A stretch of 64,000 nt of DNA from Triatoma infestans (GCA_011037195.1 JAAEAF010000249.1:216001-280000), one strand, 5' to 3'; positions 32,651 through 43,878 are shown, counted from the first letter of the stretch. A program made the numbers and translations. The notes: a model not told the origin generated them from the letters alone.

Positions 32651-33990
32651 ATTTATCCTCATCCCCCAGACTGTGAAGCATTTCTTTCAATTTCCTCATC
32701 ATTAACTCATCAACTGTTACCGCATATAAATTGTTTTTAATGTAAATAATCATATTTATTGTTATCATATTAATATTTTAATCATATTAATTGCTTTATC
32801 ATATAAATTAATTTCCTCATATAAACTGCTTTAAATAAAAATAAAAAAATCAAAACTTGTTATATCCAATTAAAATGCAAGCAAACAATAGCGTCTGAAC
32901 GTAATAAAAGTAACTACTCACAATACTATCACAGGCAGTAACAATATTTTTTAAAAGGGTTATAAAATATTATACATTATTCTGACGTTAAATATGGTAA
33001 ATAGATATGATAACCGGAAATTACTACAATTTCCCCTTTCTTGTTTATTCAAAAAAAAAAAGAAAAAATTATCTCCTTTTTTTTTTTAACAAGACTTTGT
33101 AAGGAAAGAAAGAAAAAGTACAAGAGAAAGCCCGATTAAAAAAAAAAAAAAGGAGCTTTAATTTGGTAGTAAAGAAGGAAGTATAGATAAAGAAGGATGA
33201 TAAGGACTGTTTTCAGTAACTGGTATTTAGTTTGTATAAAGATGAATTTTTTTTTTTTTTTAACCGTTTTTCATTAAACGTCTGAATGCAAAAAATAAAA
33301 AAAGAAAGAAGAAAATGGAGAAGTGTTGGGAAAAAGAAAAAGTGAAAAAGACGAAGAAGTAGTAGTAAAGGAAAACAAAAGAAAATTTACCCAAGTTTAA
33401 TCATAAACTAGGTAAAAGTAGGAGAATAAAGAAAGAAAATTTAATGAAAACAAAGTTTAGTGTTTTTTTTTTCTTTTTTTTTTATTGTTGTTTATTGTTT
33501 TGTGTGTTTTTTGTTTTTTGAAACAATACCGTCACAACAATTGTGTGGTGGTGGGGCGCAATTTAAAGAAAGTTTGAACTTTAAACTTCTATTGTGTTTT
33601 CTTTATTTTTTATTTTTTTTTAAACTAAGCAATATTTCTTTTTGTTTTTTAAATTAATTGCCTGTTTATTAAACAATTAAAATTATAATAGCTATAAAGA
33701 ATTTTGTTTTTTTGCCTTCCATTTAAGGGTTTTTAAAGTCAACTTTAAATTCACAAAATACAAAACTGGATAAGTAGTTAGAGGCGTGGGACCGCAAAAG
33801 CTGAGGTGTATTATCCATGGTCTTGGGTTTTATTTGATGTATTAATAATATGAATAAGTGATAAGGTAGATTTAGGAGTGACGACAGGGGGGTTAGGGAA
33901 GAAGACGCAGACTTTACTTCTCTTGTTTGCCACCACGTGGCGTCATGCAGGTTAGTCGAAAGGTAGAAAGATAAGAAGCGAACGTATTGC
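32651..33990. other. No gene; homopolymer-rich AT sequence
   Basis: Runs of 8-13 A or T recur (for example near 33048, 33077, 33138, 33248, 33468), and 33110-33450 is strongly purine-rich on the plus strand (AAAGAAAGAAGAAAATGGAG). Minus-strand frame 33723-33992 has no domain signal. Confidence 0.4.
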
Positions 33991-34667
33991 AAAATCCTTC
34001 AGTTATTTTGTGTGTTCTACGAACATTTATACGCATCAGCTATATCTGGTGAATTACCTGGAATTTTCATAACGCATAAGTAAATTTTTATATGCCTACT
34101 ATATTAATTGCAATCGAATTGAAAGATTTCCACGTAGCAGTTAAAGTTGGACTCTTAGACATAGTGTTTACCAAGTTTCATGTCGATCAGCCATGTTTCC
34201 TTCACAGAGGAGAGAGAGGAACGGCTTTTCTCCTGCCAATGGTGCGTCACGTATCCTACCATAGTAGGAGAGATGGCCAAGTATAGTGTACTTGAATTTT
34301 GCTTCTGGAATAAAAGGAAATGTCTTTATTTTGGAAAAAAACATTTTTTTTTGGAGATAATAGTAGTTGACTATTATGTTTTCTAAGCATTACTTCTTTC
34401 ATATATCTCCTATATTATTGATACAGGACATAACTTTGAAATGTGCATCATCTTTCTTAACTTTACCCTATACACTACTTTCCCTATCCGCCTACGTCAG
34501 CGACATCTAGATTAGGTATAAAAAAATTAGGCATTGGAATTCTAAGATATATTTGTAAGGTATTTATCAAAAACACCAAGTTCCTTTTTATTCTCAACCG
34601 GTTTCGGTTTTATATATACCATTTTCAGGCTCTATGGTTTTTACAATTATATAACAATAATAATGCA
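33991..34667. other. Unassigned sequence, possible family H remnants
   Basis: CCTACTATATTAATTGCAAT and AGTTAAAGTTGGACTCTTAG near 34094-34160 faintly resemble family H blocks, as does TTTCATGTCGATCAGCCATG. The signal is too weak to place. No gene. Confidence 0.3.
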
Positions 34668-34880
34668 GTAGTTGTTATGGTTGGTTCCGCAGAGCTGGAA
34701 AGCATCAGAAATATTTTCCGTGTAGCCTGCTACACTCACAGTATCAACTTAATCTGCTCTGTGCAAGTCTATGTTGTCACACTGATTGACAAAAACATCC
34801 TAATGATAGGCGAACACCCTAACCACAAAAAGACGCAGGCTATCACGGAAAATATCTCTAATAATACAGTAATTGAATTA
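34668..34880 (+). repeat. Family F element, internally deleted
   Basis: A short copy with both arms: left GCAGAGCTGGAAAGCATCAG, ATATTTTCCGTGTAGCCTGC; right GCAGGCTATCACGGAAAATA (34841-34860). The GGGCGAACGCCC core is mutated to GGCGAACACCC and the AAACCGGTCGATG stretch is deleted. Confidence 0.7.
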
Positions 34881-35153
34881 GGAAGTCTTCTTCCCGGCGG
34901 AGACCATTCCAGAAGAGTTTAAGGCCATCTCCCCGCATCCATTCTTTTTACATAGCCATAACATAGCAATGCTTTTCTTTCTATTCTTACCGTCACTGGC
35001 TCTTCCATTTCCATAATTCCTTTCACCTACTAATATTTCGTTCTCTCTAGCCGCGAATATCTTGGCTGCCCTTCTGACCCCAGCCATCACTGCTGCAAGA
35101 TCCTTTTCTTTATCTGCTCGGATATCACCTCTATTCCACGGAATACCATTCAC
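34878..35153 (-). CDS. Unrecognised minus-strand frame, 91 residues
   Basis: I do not recognise this product. The frame starts MNGIPWNRGD and is alanine- and charge-rich (EKDLAAVMAGVRRAAKIFAA, ARENEILVGERN), with a CKKNGCG pair. Codon-level composition looks more protein-like than most frames here, and the reading frame is open further upstream to a GPARQQV sequence near 35165. It might be an exon or a fragment of a transposon gag- or ORF1-like protein. No splice signals or neighbouring coding pieces support a gene. Confidence 0.25.
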   Translation of the reverse strand: MNGIPWNRGDIRADKEKDLAAVMAGVRRAAKIFAARENEILVGERNYGNGRASDGKNRKKSIAMLWLCKKNGCGEMALNSSGMVSAGKKTS

Positions 35154-35205
35154 TTGTTGTCTTGCAGGCCCTCTAGCTCCCAGACACGTGGATAACTGAC
35201 CTCAA

Positions 35206-35571
35206 TTGTTTAAATTCTTTTATGGTGCCCTGGAGAGAGTGAAATCTCATCCACTTACTCCTCCCCCAACCAAATATTTCGTATATTTCCATATTCAACC
35301 TAACTCTGCCTTACTCCCCGAGTGGTTCCAACAACGTTTCCTACATGAATTTAGCACCCTCGCGAATTCGGGCAAATTCATGGCCTGGTCACCAACTAAC
35401 AGCAGTGAGTGGATCGTTCCATGCTCAAAGGGGATTCCTATGGCTCGGCATTATTGGTTACAGCGCTCTAGCACATACTGTAAATATATTTTTAAAAAGA
35501 ATCGGAGACTTGCCACACAGCCTTCCTTAGTCCATTACTCCAATAAAACTGGGATATTTTTTATTTCATAA
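35206..35571 (+). CDS. Unrecognised plus-strand frame, 121 residues
   Basis: I do not recognise it. The translation has aromatic-rich stretches (YFVYFHIQPNSALLPEWFQQ, GIPMARHYWLQRSSTYC) and looks less random than neighbouring AT-driven frames. It sits 53 bases from the divergent frame at 34878-35153. It may be a fragment of a larger mobile-element protein or chance. No start context, promoter or domain supports expression. Confidence 0.2.
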   Translation: MFKFFYGALERVKSHPLTPPPTKYFVYFHIQPNSALLPEWFQQRFLHEFSTLANSGKFMAWSPTNSSEWIVPCSKGIPMARHYWLQRSSTYCKYIFKKNRRLATQPSLVHYSNKTGIFFIS

Positions 35572-35844
35572 AACTGAATTCAAAATTCCTATCCTTTTTT
35601 CTGGTGTTAGAATGATTACATTATCTCTTCTCCACTTCAAGATTAGAGCATCCATTTCGTTCAAATACTGAAAATATAAATAAGCACGACTTTTCGTCTC
35701 ACAGTTTTAAATGATTCATACTCGGGATTTTTACTACTAATTTTAAGGAAATGCTTTTCTAATCTTTGTTTACACAGTTATACTGGGTTGAGGCTGAAAT
35801 TTAATGATTCAGTCAGTGAACTGGATACACTGATCTTATAAGAA

Positions 35845-35876
35845 AATACTTCCTCTTACTAGGAGTAAGAGAAAGT
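35845..35876 (-). repeat. Family H 5' terminus abutting another copy
   Basis: TACTTCCTCTTACTAGGAGT then AAGAGAAAGT: the outermost 32 bases of a minus-strand family H left end. Six A's separate it from the right end of the next copy at 35883. Confidence 0.8.
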
Positions 35877-35882
35877 AAAAAA

Positions 35883-36850
35883 ATCTGGTGTGAAACACTC
35901 ACACAACTTTCTCTTACTCCAGTACGCAAAATTATAATTGACAAATTTTATAGTTAGTGTACCAAATTTAATGAAATTCGTCGAAAAGTGAAAACACTGT
36001 CCAGTAAAACTGTCCGGTTTACTAATTTCCTTGAAACTCGGAATTTGGGTCATATATTAATTTCTAGTTATTTCAATTGTATAATCAACTGTGATAGCAT
36101 TTTAAAGAAAAACATAACCCCCCTCCCCCAAAAGTCCCCTTAAATGAATTTAACAGGGGAAAAGTTTCAAATAAAAATTGTAGCTCTTTATATGTATAGT
36201 TAACAACGTTGGTTTAAAGAAAATCGTTGGAGCCATTTTCGAGAAAATACCAGAAAACTGAAAATTATATTTCAGTAAAAACGCACTTCCGGTTATCTAT
36301 TTTTTTTCAAACTCGGAATTTCAACAACATATGTAATTCTAATTAACATTATTTAGATGACAGAATTGTCTAATATACTGAAACAGCAGTTAAGATGAAA
36401 ACCTAACCCCACCCCTCCCCCAGAAGTGCCCTTAAATGAATTTTCCTGGAGAAATGTTTCAAATAAAAGTTGTAGCTCTTTGTATGTGTAGTTGATATAC
36501 AAGTTTAAAGAAAATCTTCGGAGCCATTTTTGAGAAAATTGCAAAAACGTAAAAAAAACAACTAGTAAAGTGGTACTTCCGGTTGAGGAATATTGACACA
36601 TAACGCACCGTCAGATCCCATGGTGATACCTAAACGTAATATCAAGTTTGAACTTTCTACGATTTTTCGTTTTTGAGCTATGCTGTTCACATACACACAC
36701 ACACACAGACACACACACACACACAGACCATTCGCTAAAAAACCACTTTTTTGGACTCAGGGGACCTCAAAAACGGATATTTCCGGTGAAACTCGATATC
36801 GAAAATTGACACGATTACAATACTTCCTCTTACTAGGAGTAAGAGAAAGT
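35883..36850 (-). repeat. Family H full-length copy
   Basis: Starts with ATCTGGTGTGAAACACTCAC (right-end hairpin GTGTGA/TCACAC) and ACTTTCTCTTACTCC, and ends with GGAGTAAGAGAAAGT at 36836-36850. Two complete ~290 bp units are visible, each with the AAATGAATTT-GAAATGTTTCAAATA and GAGCCATTTTCGAGAAAAT blocks, and the CA-repeat is at 36691-36724. Length 968 bp. Confidence 0.88.
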
Positions 36851-37224
36851 AAAAATATTTCAGAAACGGTTTTTATTTTAGAATATTATTCAAAATTAAT
36901 GAATTTGTCATTTAAAAAAAAAAAAAATGTTAAAAGTTTTATAAAACTAAAATTACATCTAATAAACTGTGCACACTATAAAATTAATTTTATACAATGT
37001 GATAATGTAATTTTACCATTTAACTTAATGGAGATTATTCAACTAAATTAAATCTCTTAAGGTACATTGTCATTTACTTAATTCCATTTAACATTCAATG
37101 TCGGTGTTTCATAGAATTTACTGTCAATTAATTTAATTATTTATATTATGATTACCATAAATAATGGAACTGAATTATTCACTTTCTCTTATTATGTACT
37201 ACATTATTGACGAAAATTTTTGAA
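36851..37224. other. AT-rich spacer, no gene
   Basis: Low-complexity AT sequence between a family H end and a SINE-1. Nothing recognised. Confidence 0.4.
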
Positions 37225-37232
37225 ATGTGTAA

Positions 37233-37477
37233 TTTTTTTTTTTTAATTTAAGGCGCGTCAACCAACATCTATGGTCATTTGCGCCAGCAGCCTTTTCAGT
37301 GCACTGCCGGCCTCCGGACAGTGTTCTCTCGTTACAGACAACACTGTCCATCACCGGTCAGTGAGCTGTAGAGGCTCCTAGGAAGAGAAAATCTAAGGGT
37401 AGCACGGTTGGATATTCAAACCCGTGATCTCCGCGTTGCTAATCCAGCACGCTAACCTCTTAGCTAATCCCTTCCCT
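37233..37477 (-). mobile_element. SINE-1, full-length
   Basis: Same layout as 20069-20314: plus-strand T-rich tail, TTAAGGCGCGTCAAC, CAGTGTTCTCTCGTTACAGA, the AATCTAAGGG block, then complements of a degenerate box B and box A (GCTAACCTCTTAGCTAATCC). Flanked by ATGTGTAA at 37225-37232 and 37478-37485, a short 8 bp putative duplication. Confidence 0.8.
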
Positions 37478-37689
37478 ATGTGTAAATGTGCAAACTCAAT
37501 ATCTCAAGAACCAAAAAAAAAAAAAAAGTTCAAACATATTCTATTTAGAAGCTTCGGTCAAATTCCGGCACAGTAATTTCGACTTTATTAATTTTTTTTT
37601 CTTCAGTTTTTCGAATCTTTTAATTTATAGGTCTTTAGCTTGTATCGTGAGTTTTTGTGGAGTAGGGCAGAGAAATGTGTAAAAGAGAA

Positions 37690-38030
37690 AATTATATACT
37701 GAATGAATTACTGATATATTAACTAAGAAAACAGAATACTACAAGGACTTTATAGAATTGATATATATAGTGGTAGCATGAGTAGAAATGAACTGGCAAA
37801 ATGTTGGCTTGATGATGTTTTCTTCAACAGTGAAATGTAGGATGGATTGTTTGAGTCTAACTACCCCCATTATATATGCTTATAGAAAACTTCCCCCACT
37901 TCTATTTCCAGATCTCCTAAGGATTGAGATAAACGGATCTTCATCTTCCATAACTTGGGGTAGGGAGATGCGTTACGTCTCATGTGACGTGGCTGATGAC
38001 TTAGCAGTTGGGCGCATTGCCAATGATTTT
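37690..38030 (+). repeat. Family G repeat
   Basis: Shares long blocks with 58630-59545: ATTAACTAAGAAAACAGAAT, ACAAGGACTTTA, GTGGTAGCATG, AGAAAACTTCCCCCACTTCT, CCAGATCT-CTA and GGAGATGCGTTACGT-CATGTGACGTGGC. No coding potential or terminal structure is evident in this copy. Confidence 0.65.
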
Positions 38031-38099
38031 TTGGTGCAGACAAGATATGCTGCCAGCATCCGTTACATAATATTTGATTTTTTTTTTTTTTAAATAAAA

Positions 38100-39370
38100 A
38101 CGAGGGATTGCAAACTAGAAGTGCGTGTGAATGCTGATTATATAATTACTTGGTTGGAATTGATGATGTGGCCGGATTGGTGGTCTAGGAAATGCAGAAC
38201 CCTGTAGTGACCGCACATTGACTATCTCCGCAAGATCTAAAAGGAATTAGTTTGGGTGGATTTTAGAGTGACCTATATAAATAAAAGTGTTGTTCGTGTT
38301 GTTTGACTGGGATAGCCGCAGTGACACCATGATCTCTGAAGGTGTGGATTGATAGACCACAGTTACAGAAATTTTTATTAAATAACAATAGGAGCAAAAA
38401 ACTATTTCCCGCTCTTTCCCAAATTTTCCTTAATATTAATAATGTTGAAATAAAACTAAGCCCCTACGCCATAGACAAATACTGATGGTTAATATCTATA
38501 TTTTACAATTTAGCAAATATTTCCAAGGATTTGGCATAATTTTCGTACATACACTGATTTATGATTAGAAAATTTAATGGCACTTACATTTAAGTAATGA
38601 TAAAGTCCTATTTAGTTCCTATATATATTCACGATTATCTTCTACATAAATCAGCTTTGTAAAATGATTGCATATTCACAACTACAAGGTCAGAAATCTT
38701 AGCTACATTTATAGTAACTAGACTGGGGTTATCTAATCTTTAAATCTAACAAAGTCGTCTGTTGAATGAATTCTTAGTTCGAGAAAATGAATACATTAAA
38801 ATGGGTTTATGTTGAGATTAATTTGTGATAAAAACAATTAATGAATCCCGAAATGTTTCATTTAGTATTCATTAAATGGAAAGTGGAAATATACGATATC
38901 TTGAAAATGATTCTTTAGTGGCAAAACTCTAAAGGTCATAGCTTTAGTCTTAGAGGATAAATAAAATCAATTTTCATAGACAAATGTTTTAAATACAAAT
39001 CTTCAGGACAGATTCACAAGGTATTTAGTACACAAAATATTGTAATAATTACAGGAAGTTTATGTAATGTCCATGTGTTATATCAACATCCATTATAAGA
39101 AGAAAAGTGTAGAGTCACTGAGCGGTGAGTGATGATTTTGTCTATTGAACGTAGAATGGTGGCGTTAGCCAGTTATATCAACTTGTTGAGTTGTGTAGCT
39201 AGTTATAACGCTTACTTGTTCTGACGGTCGTCTAAACACAGCTAGCTTGGTAAAAAACTCTCCGACCTTAGTCTCTCTTTGGCTTTTGGTGGAATGTAGA
39301 CAGTAGAATCATATGCTGTTTCATGAATTCCAAAGCCTTGAGATTGCGGGCCCGAATATTGATCGCCCCT
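38100..39370. other. No gene seen
   Basis: AT-rich, moderately complex sequence with short unassigned frames. GCCGCAGTGACACCATGATC near 38315 is GC-richer but unplaced. Confidence 0.35.
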
Positions 39371-39374
39371 CGCT

Positions 39375-39600
39375 TGTGGAGTAAGGAGATGCGTATGTCT
39401 CATGGGACGTGGCGGATGACTTATATCAGTTATATCAGTGATGAATCATCAACTGTTACGCTCATCTGTTAAGTTACATGAAACGTAACGCATCTCTTTA
39501 CTACACAAGGGTGGGGGAAATCAAGATCCTTCTATCTCAACCCCTATGGGATTTGGAAGGAGATGTAGGGGAAGTTTTCTATAAGCACATATAAGGGCAA
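39375..39600. repeat. Family G fold-back arrangement
   Basis: GGAGATGCGTATGTCTCATG with GGACGTGGCGGATGAC (39385-39421, plus) faces a reverse-complement copy of the same family: CATGAAACGTAACGCATCTC (39478-39497), then through to GGGGAAGTTTTCTATAAGCA (39569-39588). Two opposite-strand pieces are joined by a short spacer containing a TATATCAGT direct repeat. Confidence 0.6.
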
Positions 39601-39754
39601 GTTGGATTATTAGACATCAGTTTGCAATTCAGTCTTGTATATACGGTCTTCAAGAATATATCATCACCATCATCTGCACACTACATCTGACATTACTATT
39701 TATGCTACCATTTTCTAGATCAGTTTCCAATTAATATATCGTTGTTTAGTAAGT

Positions 39755-39855
39755 GTTAGCGAAGGCCCGGAACTAAACGGAACTGCGGCGTGCTTACCTC
39801 ACACCCCCCCATTCAAATCGAGCATTGGTCCTTCATGGACTGTTGCGCCATAGGG
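39755..39855 (+). mobile_element. SINE-2 3' fragment
   Basis: GCGAAGGCCCGGAACTAAAC, GGAACTGCGGCGTGCTTACC and CTTCATGGACTGTTGCGCCA match the body and 3' end of SINE-2 (51016-51277). The tRNA head and the T-tail are absent. Confidence 0.7.
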
Positions 39856-40029
39856 TAGGGAGCGTTAGTAAGTATAATTTTTTCTTCTACATTTTTCTCT
39901 GTCCAACTCCCACAAATAAACTTTCCTTCCTTTAAAATCCCACATCGAACGATATTGATCAATATTTGTCGAATCCTTAGGCAGTACTTAAAGTACATAT
40001 TGAATTTGAATTTGAAATTCTCAAAGACT

Positions 40030-40190
40030 GAAAAAAACAGACAGTCAGATAGGTAGAAACAGAAACATCAACACAAGTTCTAAAAACCAACTTTTCATTC
40101 TCAAAGTTATTATGTTAACATGTGCTTCCAAGGAGAATTTAATTTCAAAATTCTCTCTTCAACTTTCTCTTACGGCAATAAGAAAAAGTA
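40030..40190 (-). repeat. Family H 5' end, diverged
   Basis: Minus-strand remnant: AAAAACCAACTTTTCATTCTC, AACATGTGCTTCC, ATTTAATTTCAAAATTCTC and CGGCAATAAGAAAAAGT mirror the family's left 200 bases. Confidence 0.5.
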
Positions 40191-40329
40191 AAAACTACTT
40201 CAATTTTATTTATAACACGTTTAATTATATAATATGTTATTTACATTATTTCTACTGTTTACCACCTTGTCGTTGTAGAGAGACTGTAAACTGAAAATAG
40301 AATTATCTCCTATAACTCTCGCATGCAAG

Positions 40330-40356
40330 CTCTCTCTCTCTCTCTCTCTCTCTCTA
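40330..40356. repeat. (TC)n microsatellite and purine-rich flank
   Basis: About 13 TC units followed by 40370-40455, which is almost entirely GA-rich (GAGAGACAGAAAGAGAAAGT). A (CA)n tract lies at 40589-40619. Confidence 0.9.
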
Positions 40357-41104
40357 CGTTATGTTTATAAGAGTGAGTAAGAGAAAGAGGTTTTATATAT
40401 TTATATATAGAGAGACAGAAAGAGAAAGTGAGAAAGTGAGAGAGAAAGAAAGCGGGTCAGCTGATCATTGGAGTTGGCCTGGAATTGTGATTACCTGTAG
40501 CAAAGACCTGGTTAAGCCATGGACTTAATCACTTTAAACCACATGCCATATAGAGTAGAGATCCCCCTCTCTGCTAGCCTCACGAAACGCACACGCACAC
40601 ACTCACACACACACACACATTGTGGCAGAGTGGTCTTCCTATATATATAGTCCTTCCTGGTCAGCCAGCTTTACTTCACTCACTTTGTTGCCGTCCCTCT
40701 ACATCTACAATTCATCCTTTCCCCCCTACACCCACGTCTTGTGAAATTAATGGCTATACCTGGATCAACCTTGTGATGTTTTTAAATAGATTTTTTTTGT
40801 TTTTTATCTTTTCATAACAATTAAGTCAAGATTTATTTTTTTTTCTCTCTCTATTTTTGAATAAATAAAATTAATATTTGAGTCTTTCAACCCACGATTG
40901 ATGATGTCCATTATTTCCCCCCCTCTTTTTTTTTAATTAATTTAATTAAGAAAAGGATTTGACACTTTTTCTGATATTAAGATTGGAAAATTTGCATTTG
41001 ATTAATTCATTGTATTAATTTTTACCTTTGTGTCCAGTTCTTTGATCCCAAGTTAGATATCGATTCCCCAAAATATTCTTCATATTCATATACGAATCTG
41101 TTTC

Positions 41105-41250
41105 CGCAAAATATCTTCCATTTTCTAAAAACCACTTTTTTGGGTCTTGAGGGTCCTCGAATTGTGTATTTCCGGTGAAAATTTGATATCGAAAATTTTG
41201 ATATGTTCGAAAATTTTAGCAGTTAGAGAAAGTAAAAATGACTCCATCGA
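41105..41250 (-). repeat. Family H 5' end fragment
   Basis: AAACCACTTTTTTGGGTCTT, TATTTCCGGTGAAAATTTGA, TATCGAAAATTTTGA and AGCAGTTAGAGAAAGT in family order. Only the left ~140 bases are present. Confidence 0.65.
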
Positions 41251-41759
41251 TTTTCTGTTGACTTGGCATGTCAACTACAAATTTGGTAGTAGTTTCATAT
41301 GTTGTTTTTTTTACATTTGCAATACCACTCTCAGCTTTCATAACTAGACTTCCAAAGCAAATATAATTAATGGGTTAAAATTGAGACGGTTCTCTAGAAG
41401 ATAATGTCAGAGGGAAAGAGGGAATAAGAACATAATGAACTCCGTACTGTAGACCAAGAGATTAGTATATCATTCCTTTTGTACTAGTTACCGTCTTTAT
41501 AGAGCTGAATCTTGTGTCAAGGCCTACCTGCAGAATCCAAATGAAGTGTTAAGAAATCAGTCTAGACTGGAAGAAATCATTCTCCACTATAAATTGACAA
41601 AGAAGTAGCAGTTGATTGGCCGTGAGGGAATGCCTGAAGAAACGGGGCCGGCCTGAGAAGGACTCCAGTATATGCCTGGAGAAAGCTGACAAACACTGAC
41701 GTTCAAGGCGGAAATAGTGAAAGATATGGCTTGAAGGCATTTTGCGAAAACGGCAAACA

Positions 41760-41895
41760 AGTACACATCATTTTTATAAAAATCAATTTTTTTGGACTCG
41801 GGGGGACCCCAAAATTTTGTATTTCCGGTGAAAACTTGATATCGAAAATTTGACATAAATACAAATACTTCCCCTAGATTTAGAAAAAGTAATAA
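41760..41895 (-). repeat. Family H 5' end fragment
   Basis: A second isolated left end with TTTTTTTGGACTCGGGGG, TTTCCGGTGAAAACTTGATA and TCGAAAATTTGACA, ending AGAAAAAGT. The 350 bases between this and the fragment at 41105 hold nothing I can identify. Confidence 0.65.
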
Positions 41896-42413
41896 ATAGA
41901 CCAAATAAATAGTAATAAATAGACTTTCAAGTTGAATTGTCGTCCTGCAAGTTGCAATTCAGACACTCTCATTCAACCATTTTTGAATTGATCAAACCAC
42001 TTTGTAGAAGTTCGCACGATTCATACAACTTAAACAATATTACTTAATCATTTGAGAAGAAATTTCAGATAGTTTTATCCCGTCAGAAATCAGAAATCAT
42101 TTTGCTGAACTTTGAAAATACTGATTTTTGGAGCACTTGCCATGGTTAAATGAGTAATAGAGGTTGTGTATACCCAAACACATTGGTTTTAAACTGCTAT
42201 TGCCAACTTACGATACTGCTGAAAGTACTAATGTTCTTACAGTTTTTATCTCCAAACTTATTGAATGATTTTCGTATCTGACTGTGAGCTGGTAGCCCAT
42301 CCTATTACAAAACCATAATATTTTAGAAAATTATAATTAAAATAAGAATCTCTGGCAGAATATAACTAGAAATACGGTATTAATATTATTACAAATAAAT
42401 GTTGTAAGTTTGC

Positions 42414-42880
42414 CCGGACGAGTACTTGAGTTTGAATGAAGTCATTAATTGGGGAGGGTAGTTAATTCATACCATTCACTAACTCCGATGTCCATTACAC
42501 CACTGGTTACTGAATAACATATGAGAAGGGTAATTGTATTCAAAATTTAATGACTTATTTATCTTTATCATCAACTAAATTACTTCATAACTTAATCCAG
42601 TTAATATCTTGTTAAATTGTTGATACAAATGTATACTTTATGAAACAACAATTAGCTAATAGCAATGTAATTGTATAAAGATTAATATAAGCAAACCATT
42701 CAATTGAATAAACATTCAATAAGATAGAATAGGCAAACCATTCAAAGATTTCCCTACCGTTAGAAGTTTGAAGCACAAGTTCTCTGCAATTTCCCGTTCA
42801 AATTTCATTCTTTTCTCCTTACAAGTTTTCAATAATTTTCATGCTCTTAATAACTATAATTATCTCGCTTTTTTATTATT
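42414..42880 (+). repeat. Duplicated segment, copy 1
   Basis: CCGGACGAGTACTTGAGTTT onward is closely similar to 48925-49290: GAAGTCATTAATTGGGGAGG, GTTGATACAAATGTATACTT, CAAACCATTCAATTGAATAA, GATTTCCCTACCGTTAGAAG and more in the same order. It has about 75 bases (from CACTAACTCCGATGTCCATT) that copy 2 lacks. It leads directly into the satellite array. Confidence 0.88.
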
Positions 42881-42912
42881 TCTCTTACTACTGTTAATAG
42901 GAAGTAGCTATT

Positions 42913-43735
42913 GTGATCGTGTCAAAATTTCCGGCATCGAGTTTGCACCGGAAATCAATGTTATTATGCAAGAAATACGCGAAATAATTGTGATCGTGTC
43001 AAAATTTCCGTCATCGAGTTTGCACCGGAAGTAAACGTTACTATGCAAGAAATACACGAAATAATCGTGATCGTGTCAAAATTTCCGGCATCGAGTTTGC
43101 ACCGGAAATCAATGTTATTATGCAAGAAATACGCGAAATAATTGTGATCGTGTCAAAATTTCCGTCATCGAGTTTGCACCGGAAGTAAACGTTACTATGC
43201 AAGAAATACACGAAATAATCGTGATCGTGTCAAAATTTCTGTCATCGAGTTTGCACCGGATGTAAACGTTACTATGCAAGAAATACACGAAATAATCGTG
43301 ATCGTGTCAAAATTTCCGTCATCGCGTTTGCACCGGAAGTAAACGTTACTATGCAAGAAATACACGAAATAATCGTGATCGTGTCAAAATTTCCGTCATC
43401 GAGTTTGCACCGGATGTAAACGTTACTATGCAAGAAATACGCGAAATAATTGTGATCGTGTCAAAATTTCCGTCATCGAGTTTGCACCGGAAGTAAACGT
43501 TACTATGCAAGAAATACACGAAATAATCGTGATCGTGTCAAAATTTCTGTCATCGAGTTGTTTGCATCGGAAATAAACGTTACTATGCAAGAAATACACG
43601 AAATAATCGTGATCGTGTCAAAATTTCCGTCATCGAGTTGTTTGCACCGGATGTAAACGTTACTATGCAAGAAATACACGAAATAATTGTGATCGTGTCA
43701 TAATTTCTGTCATCGAGTTGGCACCGAAATTATTT
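42913..43735 (+). repeat. 77-80 bp tandem array, about 10.6 units
   Basis: Units start at 42913, 42990, 43067, 43144, 43221, 43298, 43375, 43452, 43529, 43609 and 43689; the last is partial. Each begins GTGATCGTGTCAAAATTTCC and contains CATCGAGTTTGCACCGGAA and ACTATGCAAGAAATACACGA. The first eight spacings are 77 bp; the last two full units carry a 3 bp TTG insertion and are 80 bp. Units 1-2 are repeated as units 3-4 without a visible difference, a 154 bp dimer. The unit resembles the left end of family H (AATCGTGTCAAATTTTCG, GAGTTTTCACCGGAAAT). Confidence 0.96.
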
Positions 43736-43746
43736 ATCTATTTTTT

Positions 43747-43878
43747 ACTTTCTCTTACTTCTAGTAAGAGGAAGTATTGTAATCGTGTCAAATTTTTGAT
43801 ATTGAGTTTTCACTGGAAATATCCGTTTTGAGGTCTCCTGAGTCCAAAAAAGTGGTTTCTAGCAAATGGTCTGTGTGT

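Noticed and set aside
35206..35571. Confident host exon
   Set aside because: No splice signals, domain or partner exon; kept only as a low-confidence frame.
42768..43034. 88-residue frame at the start of the satellite
   Set aside because: It runs through duplicated segment and satellite units and ends by chance; no protein signal.
42913..43735. Regularly spaced repeats as a CRISPR array
   Set aside because: Units are contiguous 77-80 bp tandem copies with no unique spacers, in a eukaryotic transposon context.
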